DNA of 64,000 nucleotides from positions 6,716,332 to 6,780,331 of the forward strand of contig CAXIPT010000002.1 of assembly GCA_964030475.1 (NCBI GenBank), written 5' to 3'. Shown here piece after piece: positions 25,547-37,600 of the stretch. The position numbers and the translations under genes are program-made. Source of the stretch: Tethya wilhelma. Lineage: Eukaryota; Porifera; Demospongiae; Tethyida; Tethyidae. How positions within the stretch are numbered: position 1 is the first letter of the stretch; each line of letters begins with the position of its first letter. The notes beneath the pieces are model-generated. The model saw only the letters and a program-made list of their open reading frames with translations, did no database searches and was not told the DNA's origin.

Positions 25547-26662
25547 AGACATGAATATCAATGATGCATGGTCTTCACAACTGAAGCTTGACTTGAGTTA
25601 TTGTAATAATAATTACAATTAAATCATAAAATGGTTTATTAGCTGCATGTGCACAATATTTACTTACAGGACAGCTAGGATCAATTATGTTTTAAGCAAG
25701 CCTATACTAATTCATTTATTTTACTCTTCAAAGTATTTAACAATGCATGAGTATTTTAACCACTGTGACAACAAAGCAAGTCCATGCACTTCCATGGTGA
25801 CTTGAGTTAACCAATTACAGCCTCGTAGAAGGCCACACCCTCTTTTAGTGTTACACACTAACTTGAAGGGCTATAGGAGGAGCTATAGCCTGCGAACAAG
25901 GTTAAAGCAACTATTTTCTAAACTTATATTAAAAAACCGACATGGTAATTAAATTATAGCTATTGTCTAAATCACATGAAACTATACAATGTCATACACC
26001 TAAAGGAGTTTACACTGTAACTGTTATAGCCATCGTAAAGTCATTTTTTTTTCCGTTTTTGTTCATTACTACAATAGGAGACAGTTTATCAAAGTGTCAT
26101 AATGGCAATTATCTGCAGCCACAAACAACTTCATGATAATCACTAAAAGTTAAATTCAAGGTAGCATAGCTACATACATGAACTGCCATAATAGGAAAGG
26201 GAGGTTTAATTGTATACGTACATGTATGAATATTTGTAGAGGGTTAATTAATATAGCTGTTTTTTATAATAATTTAATAATTATGTTGCTCAGATAATGC
26301 CACAGCTATTAGTGAACATGTCTAATGAGAGTATGTTTGAAGGAAAGTCAGGCATGCATGCAGATTCAGTCAATCCATTGCAAAGAGTATGGGTGCTTTG
26401 TCTAATTTCTATACTAAGTCTTAAAGAAGAAAAGTAAAAGGAGGTGTATAAATAGCTGAATGCTATGACCTGAATTCAATTCTTAATTATCTTAATTCTT
26501 GAACATGCATGCAAATTTAAGTGAACTGACTGATATAATATTATTAGGAAAAGTAACAACTCTTTTTGGACCTGATATTCAGAAAAAAGCACACAATGAG
26601 GATATACATCTATATTCTTCTATTCTTCTATTATTAGCAACTAACATTATCAACTAACATAG
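25547..26662. other. 3' flank of the ankyrin-RING gene
   Basis: AT-rich region without supported genes. It should contain the 3' UTR of the minus-strand ankyrin-RING gene. No repeat family was recognised. Confidence 0.4.
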
Positions 26663-28600
26663 TCATTTATATACAGTAATAACTTCACTGATAGGCTGCC
26701 TGTCAAGAGCACATGTGGTTATCCGAGAGACACACACACTACAGAATGCCTGCACAGTATATACACAATAAAGTTAATAAAATCTGATTCACTAGTACAA
26801 AGTGAGGTGCCTGTTTCACACAAAAGGGTATTATAGGTATGGCATCTAATAGTATATCAGGTTCAGTGGGATCGAGAGAGTGATAGAGGTGGGATGGAGG
26901 GGGTATTATGTAATTTATAATTAAGACATGCACTATAACTGCATGCCATACCTGATGTCCACAAGGCAGTATGATAGTGTTGATGGGATTGTCCATACAG
27001 ATCCTACACTTTTTCTCAGTGCCACTGCTCTCACGGGACACAGTAATAGGATGGGACCTTGTTGAACGAGCCTCCACGAGTAGTTTACGCATCTGATTAG
27101 AGCAGGCTACCTCAAAAGGTACCTGTAACAAATTCACAATAAAAAAATAAATTAACTTTTAAAGGTTACAATGGCCTTACTTCAAGGTTCTCTCCAGGCA
27201 AATATTGAATTTTGAAAACTAGAAAGAGATATTTATATGAGCTATAGGCAATATTCATGTGATTTCAAGGACCATACCAGAGAGGAAAACAGGCATACAA
27301 TTAAACTCTCTCTATATACTGACTCACTGGCTCTCTAACTCTTTCTCTTCCTATTTTTGAGCACATGTAGTCACACATTCATACATGTTAGTAATATTCC
27401 TGAGGAGAGAGCTTGGGAATATAATATTCTTGCAGAATACCTCATACATATGGAAAAGTAGAGGACATTTGGCACCTTACAGGTTTAAATTCCTCTATTT
27501 TAACCAAAAAACAGGGCATTTTTGGTACATTATTGGCCATAACTACCTTTGGCCTAACAGTTGCAAAAATAATTCTTAGGTACTTATTCTCTAATCTTTC
27601 TGCTTCACTTTGATACCAATATTAGCATTGTGCACTAAGCAGAAGCCTTGTCACTTTTGACCTAAAAAAAGTTATGCGTAGTGTATTTGGTATGGGCCAT
27701 GCGTGTGAATTATGACTACAATCAACCATTACTCTGATTGTATAAAAGCTTTCCAAAATAATTCCTAGCAACAGAAGGTTCAAACTATATACTTCTGTTT
27801 GGTACAAGTTTCATAACAAAATTCAAGGTAGAAGTCTCGTCATTTTTAAGAAGTTTAGTAGGAGTTTTAGTCTATTCTCTGTGGTGTGAACAACAAAATT
27901 GTACAGCAGGATTAGAGTGTTAGAGAAGTGTGAATCAGTGTAAAGTGAGAGCTACTAAATTTCTTTGGATTAACACCAGTGATCTCAAAGGCTTTCTCAA
28001 TTATCAGCTACTACTAGAGATGTCCTTTTTCAGCCAAAACTTTTCCATATGATTGATCTTTTATTATGATATTATTGATAAGCAAGATCATAGTGAATGG
28101 ATCAAAGAATACTTCATATATATACGTATCAATTCTTATAGATGACTGTTAGTATGAAATTTTTTCATACATATACAGTATACATGTACCTATACGTACT
28201 TTGCCTTCGCTGTCTTTTGAGTCTAATCTTGAGCCAGCCTTCAGTAACAATTGGGCCAACTCAATGTCATTATTACGACTGGCAATATGCAGAGGAGACA
28301 ATTGAGAGGTGTGGGTCTAAAGACATAGAGAATTAATTTATAACTTGTGCATGGTATTTAAATTGTCCTCTAAGTAAAATGACTAAATTCATGTACCTGT
28401 TTATTCACATCAGCTCCCAATTCTATTAACAATTTAGCCACATCCACATGTCTGCTATTACAAGCCTCGTGAAGAGCAGTAACTCCTAAATGAAACTCGT
28501 GTGAGGGGGAAAACCCTTCCGTATCAATAAGTTTTGTAATAGCATCAGAGTCACCGTCACTGGCAGCAACCAAGAGCTTGTTTACTCCCACAGCCAATAG

Positions 28601-28639
<39 letters not shown>

Positions 28640-31600
28640 TTGTTTGCCATTGCCTAGCAACCAAAGTTTTTGTATTGAGGCTAATTGCTGGTTACTGGAT
28701 AGGTTGGATGTGACAATAGCGTAGCTAAGAGTAAAAAGGGTCAATGAAAAACAAATAGTTATATGCCCTTAAGTGTGCGGCACTCAACCGTGCATCAAGT
28801 GCCCCTCACTTAAGGGTCATGCAACTATAATATGTGTGTGCGCACGTGTCCACCCTCAGAAGAAATAAAGTGTATACCTTTTAATTTCCAATAACGATGA
28901 GCAATCAAAAGGAGTTTCACCGTTTGAATTTCTTGTTTCACAATTTGTCCCAACAGACAATAAAAACTCTACACAGTCAACAGAGTTTGCTCCTGCTGCT
29001 TCATGAAGGGGGGTAGACTGAGTGACCTCACACTGCACATGCACGTATGCATATATGTGTAGGGTAGAGTGATGGAGGGGTGTAAACTATACTGAATAAA
29101 AAACTATAAGCAAATTAACATCCATTGATGTATGAGATAGCAGGGTGGCAAAAGATTAATCACAAAATACACAACAAAATCACTGGAAAATATTTGTTAA
29201 AGATCTATAACCGGCAAGGATTCAACCCCAGATCTTTTGACTTCTAGCCAATTAACGCTTTTTTCACTGAGCTACTACAACTCACAGGCATTAGAGCAGA
29301 GAACCTATACACATATACTGTAGGTACATACATATGCAGCTCATGCTGGACCATGCATTCATGCATGACCATGGATACTCGATCACTAGTCTTTACAGTA
29401 GAAAAACTATATAAGTTTCACTAATTAACAAGTTTTTGGAGTAAACCCTTACAATGAGTCGGTACAAATCAATAAGCAAAGGCTGACATCTTACCTGGAT
29501 GTTGACTTTAGTTCCACGTTTCACAAGAAGTTGTACGATATTCGTATGTCCATTTGCAGCTGCTGCAAATATTGGAATTTGGTCTTTTGGTCCAGTTTGA
29601 GTTATCTGTATGATATTAATATATAATTATGTTGTAATGTATACATAAATTAACATTAATGTTACCATTATAGAAGAATATTATTTCGGAATTATGCATG
29701 CTCGGTGCTTTAAAGACTGAAATCTATTACCAATTACTATGCCAGCATAATTCTATAAAAGCCTATTCAATAGTTTACTATTAAATAACAAAATTATGGA
29801 TAGATCAATTACTAAGTAAAAGGTATTCCAGTAGTATAGTCTTGTGGGAGTCAAACCACCCATCCATATAATATGGGTGGCAATCATCCAGCTATGCTAG
29901 AGTCATTGTCATTGCTAGTATTGTTGTTCATATAATGGTCATGCATATAAATTTTACATAACTTATGTAATTCAAAACTTCCTGTTCCTATAGACAAAAA
30001 TCAACTTAGTTCATTCAAAGTTTCAGTCCTTTACATGCCAATATTTCAGTTAGCAGCTAGTGCATAATATATTTATCAGCAATCATTGAAGCAAATATAG
30101 TCAGTGACTGGCTTACAAATCAATTTCTGTCATGTATGCTAGTGTCACAGCGATTCGACAACAATATCAGGCAGACACGCCCGCAATCGGCTTTGGGTCA
30201 ATTAAACTCCTGAAGGATCAAACTCTTGGCATTGGATCATATGGAATTGTTTGTAAGGCTCTGTGTGATGATCTACTGTGTGCTGCTAAAATCATTCACC
30301 AGACACTTTTCGATCAAAATGCACACCAACAAATTGATCGTCAAAGAGAACACAGACTACCTATTCATCGTTTCGAGCAGGAGTGCGAGTTCATGAGTGC
30401 AATAAGGCATCCCAATATCGTACAGTTTCTGGGTACACACCAAGATCCTCAAACTGGCCTGCCAGTTCTACTAATGGAGCTCATGGACGATAGCTTGACC
30501 CACTTTTTGGAAAGTTCACAGGATGTAGTCCCCTACCACATCCAGGTCAACTTTTGCCATGATATTGCATTGGCCATTTCATATCTCCACTCCAACAAAA
30601 TCACACATAGGGACCTTTCAAGTAACAATGTGTTACTGCGTGGAAACGTAATAGTCAAAGTGACAGATTTCGGAATGGCAAAGCTTGGTGGCAAAAACCC
30701 TCAAGTTACTCGGGGGTCTTTTACAATGTGCCCTGGTACAGATGCCTACATGCCTCCAGAAGCTGTGAAAGATTCCCCTGTCTACACAGAAAAGATTGAC
30801 AGCTTTGCAATTGGAACACTTATCATCCAGATATTGACCAGGTGTTTCCCTAAACCAGGAGATCGACACAAAATAGTACACACAACTGATCCACGATTTC
30901 CAACAATTGAAGTACGAACTTCAGAAATTGAACGACGACAAAACCACATTCGTTTAGTTGATCCCAACCACCCTCTCCTACCAATTGCACTCGACTGTCT
31001 CAAGGACAGTGATGTTGAACGTCCTTCAGCACAGGAGCTGTGTCATAGAGTAGCAGCTCTGAAAGAAACACCTCAGTTCACAGAAAGTGCTGGGAGAGCT
31101 CAAGAAAGATCTGGAAATACTACAAAAGAGAGAGAGGAAGATTTACAACAAGTTCAAGACAAAAATCAAGAGAATCGTCAAATGAGGCAAGAACATGCGA
31201 AGCAAATCCAAGAACTTCAGCAAATCATTGAATCACAAAACAACAATTTGCAGCAAAACAGTGACATTATAAAAAACAAAGAACAAAAATGCCAACAGCT
31301 GAAAGAAACTATCAGAGTACAACACAGAAAATTAGCACAGGTCATTCGGGAACTTGAAAACAGTCAACAAGAGATAGCTCAATTTCAAAAACAAATACAT
31401 GAACAAGAACAACAACTGCAGAAAAGAAAACCACCAACTGAGGTGCTAGCTAAACAACTGCAGAAAAAAACCCTACCAACTGATATATTAGCTAAACCAC
31501 AGCCAAGCCTCAGAGACTCCCAAAAACAAATACAGGAACTAGAACAATCGCAGAAGAAAAAACCACCAAATGAGGTACCAACTAAACTAAAGAGGAAACC

Positions 31601-34600
31601 ACAAATTAAGGTACCACAAACAAGCCTCAGAGACCCCGAAAAACAAATCCAGGAACTAGAACAACAGTTGCAGAAGAGCAATCCACCAACTAAGCTTCTA
31701 GCTAAACCACAACTAAGCCTCAATGCAGACCCCCCAGAGACTCATCTCTATGACACCATCACTACAAGAGCCACAGCAACCAGGGACAGCTTCACACTGA
31801 GGTGGAGAGAGGGCAACAAGGCACCACGTATGATGGCGAGAGTATCTAATGCTGTTGTTGATGGTGAGATGGTGTATTTCAGTGATGGAGAAAAAGCTGT
31901 TTATAGCTACAACTCAAGAGACAAGTCCTGGGAACAACTTCCAGATTGTTTAAATTTATTCAGTTCTCTAGTAGTCATTCAAAACTCTCTAACTGCCATC
32001 GGTGGCTGTGATATTCGTAAAGAGCTGACGAACCAGCTCCTTAGTCTCACTGGGGATGGCAGGAGGAGTAAGATATGGAGAGAGGTGTTCCCACCAATGC
32101 CCACCAAGAGAACATACGCAATATCAGTGTGTACCAGACAAGCTCTTATTGTTGTTGGTGGAAGAGGTCAAGATACGAAGATACTGAGAACAGTGGAAGT
32201 CATGGACATCGATACAAAACAGTGGACATCAGCCGAAAAGCTTCCAGAACCGCTCTACTTTGCCTCAATAACCATCTGTCATGATTATGTCTACATTGGT
32301 GGGGGAGTCGGTGACTCCAGAGGCATCAGGGCAGTCTATACCTGCATCCTGACTGACCTCTTCCTGTCTCTTGAGTCAAGATCACTAAGAAAACGTATAG
32401 CTCGATCTCTGGCGACCAGTCCTACTGGCATATGGAGTAAAATTGCTGATCTCCCAATTTCGCTATCTACTTGTATTACACTTCACGATCGACTGCTAGC
32501 CATTGGTGGAAGTGATTCAAAGCACACACCCATTTCAGACGTTCGTATGTACCATCCCACCTCAGGGACATGGGAGGTCATCAGCAAGATGAACTCTAGT
32601 CGTGGCCGGTGTTTTGCAGCTGTTCTCCCCACCAATGAGCTGATGGTAGTGGGCGGCTATACTAGTACTAGTGGAGACAGTCAAACTGACTCAATAGAAA
32701 TAGCAACTGTTGTTTAGATTTAAGGTACATGGCTTTGTAACGTCTCAAATATCAGGCGATTATGCATGCATCATTTATTAAAAATCAATAGACCATATTA
32801 TGGTCATTATATTATAGGCTAGCTATGATGGTCTGATTCTACTTACAATTATACAACATTGCTCAGTATAATTATAGTGACTATAATAATATTGATAGTA
32901 AAAATGCACAGCAGAAGGTATGCATGAACACTACATACTTCTTGAAAAATACTATAGCACAATGTCCCTAGAAGAACATGATGGTCATGTACGTATATAT
33001 TCATCATGCAGGTCATAGCGTTTCATGTATAGGCCTTGAGATCTAGTTCAGAAGTCATCTATAGTGTCTACAAATAGTATGTTACTATTCTCTGCTCCAA
33101 TGCCAATGAGTTTTAACTCAAGTGACTGGGACTGGGACAGCTGGTCTGCAGCATAAAAATGGTCAACTTTAAACCTCCTCCCATGCAGACAAAACTCTTA
33201 GCTGCAATGCACAAACAATTGTATTATTTGGGTAGACCATTGTATAAGGCAGCTAGAAATCATTAAAACCACGCCCACTATTAATTAGTATAGCCACTAG
33301 GTACATGTAAACAAAAGCTGTTCAAGGGTACATTTTGCAAAAAGCGGTGATGAAAATCCAAGAATTAAGTAAGTTTAACTTGTTAGAAAGTATTCCCTAT
33401 ACTTGGTTACTCTAAATTACGTATCAGGAGGAGAAAAGGCTATCATTCTTATGTAAGTATTTATTCCATAAAATGCAGTAAAAACAAATAACTACAAGAA
33501 CTTCTACCAGCTATATCTATCTACAACACAACGGTTTACTTACCTCCTTGAAATGTATTTGTTAGGTATCTAAAAGGTAAACTTTGAGCACAAAAAACCT
33601 AGCTAAACTGTGGAGAAACATCACCGCTAGCGCTTTTAACGCTTAGTAATTTGGCTCTAAATAAGTGGGCGTAGTACAGGCTCTAACTTGCGCATGTGAC
33701 GTTCACATTGAAATTTGCATAAACATTCCTCAAAAAGCGCATTTCGCGTGTGCGCGTTACTCCCAGTCCTTAATGTACATGAGCAAGCGCACACCCATTT
33801 CAGACGTTCGTATCTACCATTCCACCTCCAACACATGGGAGGTTATCAGCAAGATGAACTCTAGTCATGGCCGGTGTTTTGCAGTTGTTCTCCCCACCAA
33901 TGAGCTGATGGTGGGGGGTGGCTACACTAGTACTAGCAGAGACAGTCAAACTGACTCAGTAGAAATAGCAACTGTTGTTTAGATTGAAGTTACATATATA
34001 GATTTGTTATAATTATGTCCTAAAATATCAGGCGATCATGCATCATTTACAAACACACTGTTAATAGCGATTTCCAACCTACGTATTTTGCATTATGCAG
34101 CTATTGTCTATTACTTAGTTAAACTGAGTAGCGCTTGCATTTAATAAGCTGGTCACAAAAATCTTCAATGTCAGGCGGACATCTTAGCATTTGTTGTGTT
34201 GAAATTGGTCGAGTTATCGTAAAGTTATGAGCATGCATAATCAGGTGACCGCAAAAGCAATACAAAACATATGGAGGAAAATCTTTACGGTAAAATCAAT
34301 GGACCACGTGGCACGGCTGACAGGCTGATTTTGAAAGATATTCCGTGGATGATAAAGACACTACTGGTTAGTTTGACACTTTGTAAGGTAACTTTGGGTG
34401 CATGCTGATTTCAAATTTGTGCACTGTTTTTGCTCTAAATATAATAATATAGTAAAGAAATTGGGCAAAACTTAGAGAAAAGTTAATAATTACTAAAATT
34501 ACAGAGGAGTTTGAAAAGTGTTTTGAGCTGATATATTATGTTTCCTAGGTTGAAGAGACTGTTTTAAAGAGCAGTCTAGCCAAAGGAAATATTTTAGTAA

Positions 34601-37600
34601 CTTGCGGAATTCGAATAAAAGGAAAAAAACGTTACATTTAATTGGTTTACTCAAACTAGCTCCAGGGTGCATGGTGGGAGGCACTAGAAGTAACCATATA
34701 ACAGTAGAAGTGTCTAGTCAGCATCGCTGGCCCAGTTTGTCAAGCCGCTGCACGAGTGTATGGTGTATTCTTTTGCCTAAGGGTATTTGAAGCCATAGAA
34801 TTGCAATCATTGGTTATCATCTGAAAGTAGAATCCTTACTGAACATTTTGGTGAAAGTTTGACATTCGTATCCCAATTTAAAATTGGTAAATGCAATAGT
34901 GTAATTTTTGCCGAGTCAGCTTGAAGCCATAGATGTTAAAGTAGAAATCTTCCTGAACATTTTGGTAAAATTTTATAGTCGTAGCTTATCCGATAACTTA
35001 GTTACGATCAATTATTTGGTCACATAGACATGTAGAACACATTTGTAGTACTCAGTATGTTGCATTTGTATGGTTTCCTAAAAATGGTTGGAAATCGCTA
35101 CTATCAATTAAGTAAAAAAATCTTAATGGTAGAGTCTTGTGGGAGTCAAACCACCCACCCATCCATATATAGATTGGCAATCATCCAGCTAATTTGTGGT
35201 CATTGCTGGTCGACTAATTGCTGGACATGCATGCATATATAGTTAAGTACTCAAAGCTTCTCAGTGTTTTTATACAAAAATCGATGTAACTTAATTATAA
35301 AGTTTCAGTCTTTTAGATGCCTATTCAGCTAGCAGTGCATATAATTATATCATTAATTATCAGCAAGCATTAAATCTAATATATATAGTAAGTGACTGGC
35401 TAACAATTTAATTTCTGTCATGTATGCTAATGTCACAGCGATTCAGCGACAACATCAGGACACGCCCGCAATCGGCTTCAGCTCAATTCAACTCCTAAAG
35501 GATCAAACTCTGGGTATTGGATCGTACGGAATTGTTTGTAAGGCTCTGTGTGATGATCTACTGTGTGCTGCTAAAATCATTCACCAGACACTTATCGATC
35601 AAAACGCACACCAACAAATTGATCATCAAAGAGAACACAGACTACCTATTCATCGTTTCGAGCAGGAGTGCGAGTTCATGAGTGCAATAAGGCATCCCAA
35701 TATCGTACAGTTTCTGGGTACACACCAAGATCCTCAAACTGGCCTGCCAGTTCTACTAATGGAGCTCATGGATGATAGCTTGACCCACTTTTTGGAAAGT
35801 TCACCAGATGCAGTCCCCTACCACATCCAGGTCAACTTTTGCCATGATATTGCATTGGCCATTTCATATCTTCACTCCAACAAAATCACACATAGGGACC
35901 TCTCAAGTAACAATGTGTTACTGCGTGGAAATGTAATAGTCAAAGTGACAGATTTTGGAATGGCAAAGCTTGGTGGCATAAACCATCAAGTTACTCGGAG
36001 GTCTTTTACAATGTGCCCTGGTACAGATGCCTACATGCCTCCAGAAGCTGTGAAAGATCCCCCTGTCTACACAGAAAAGATTGACAGCTTTGCAATTGGA
36101 ACACTTATCATCCAGATATTGACCAGGTGTTTCCCTAAACCTGGAGATCGACACAAAATAGTACACACAACTGATCCACGATTCCCAACAATTGAAGTAC
36201 GAACTTCAGAAATTGAACGACGACAAAACCACATTCGTTTAGTTGATCCCAAACATCCTCTCCTACCAATTGCACTTGACTGTCTCAAGGATAGTGATGT
36301 TGAACGTCCTTCAGCTCAGAAGCTGTGTCACAGAGTTACTGCTCTGAAAGAAATACATCAGTTCACAGAAAGTGCTATGAGAGCTCAAGAAAGACCTGGT
36401 AATACTACAACAGAGAGAGAGGAAGAACTAGAACAACAAGTTCAAGACAAAGATCACATCATACAACAAAAAGATGAAGAGAATCATCAAATGAGGCAGG
36501 AATATGCAAAGCAAATCCAACAACTTCAACAAATCATCGGATTACAAAACAACAATTTGCAACAAAACAGTGATATCATAAACAACAAAGAACAAGAATG
36601 CCAACAGCTGAAAGGAACTATCAGAGTACAACAGATACAATTACAACAGGTCACTGAGGAACTTGAAGACAGTCAAAAAAGGGTAGCTCGACTTCAAATA
36701 CAAATACAGGAACTAGAACAACAACTGCAGAAGAGAAAATCACAAACTGAGCTATTAGCTAAACTACAACCAAGCTCAAGCATCAGAGACCCTCAAAAAC
36801 AAATCCAGGAACTAGAACAGTTGCAGAAGAGAAAACCACCAACTGAGGTACTAGCTAAACAAAAGAGGAAACCATCAATTGAGGTACCACAACTAAGCCT
36901 CAGAGACCCCCAAAAACAAATCCAGGAACTAGAACAGTTGCAGAATAGAAAATCACCATCTGAGGTACTAGCTAAACAACTGCAGAAGACGAAACCACCG
37001 ATTGAGGCACCACAACTAAGCCCCAGAGACCCTGAAAAACAAATCCAGGAACTAGAACAACAGTTGCAGAAGAGAAAATCACCAACTGAGGTTCTAGCTA
37101 AACCACTACCGAGCCTCAGAAACCCTTCCGCAGAGACTCATCTCTATGAGATCATCACTACAAGAGCCACAGCAACCAGGGACAGCTTCACACTGAGGTG
37201 GAAAGAGGGCAACAAGGCACCACGTACGATTGCAAGAGTATCTAACGCTGTTGTTGATGGTGAGATGGTGTATTTCAGTGATGGAGATAAAGCTGTTTAT
37301 AGGTACAACTCAAGAGACAAGTCCTGGGAACAACTTCCAGACTGTCTAAATTCATTCAATTCTCTAGTAGTCATCCAAAATTCCCTAACTGCCATCGGTG
37401 GCTGTGATATTCGTAAAGAGCTGACTAACCAGCTCCTTAGTCTCACTGGGGATGGCAGGAGGAGTAAGATATGGAGAGAGGTGTTCCCACCAATGCCCAC
37501 CAAGAGAGCATACGCAATATCAGTGTGTACCAGACAAACACTTATTGTTGTTGGTGGAAGAGGTCAAGACATGAAGATACTAAAAACAGTGGAAGTCATG

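Noticed and set aside
29212..29290. Functional tRNA gene
   Set aside because: A- and B-box-like motifs are present, but the acceptor and anticodon stems do not pair.
34602..34790. Conserved 62-codon frame also present inverted at 49044-49232
   Set aside because: Starts with TTG, has no splice context, and is kept simply because the two segments are recent copies.
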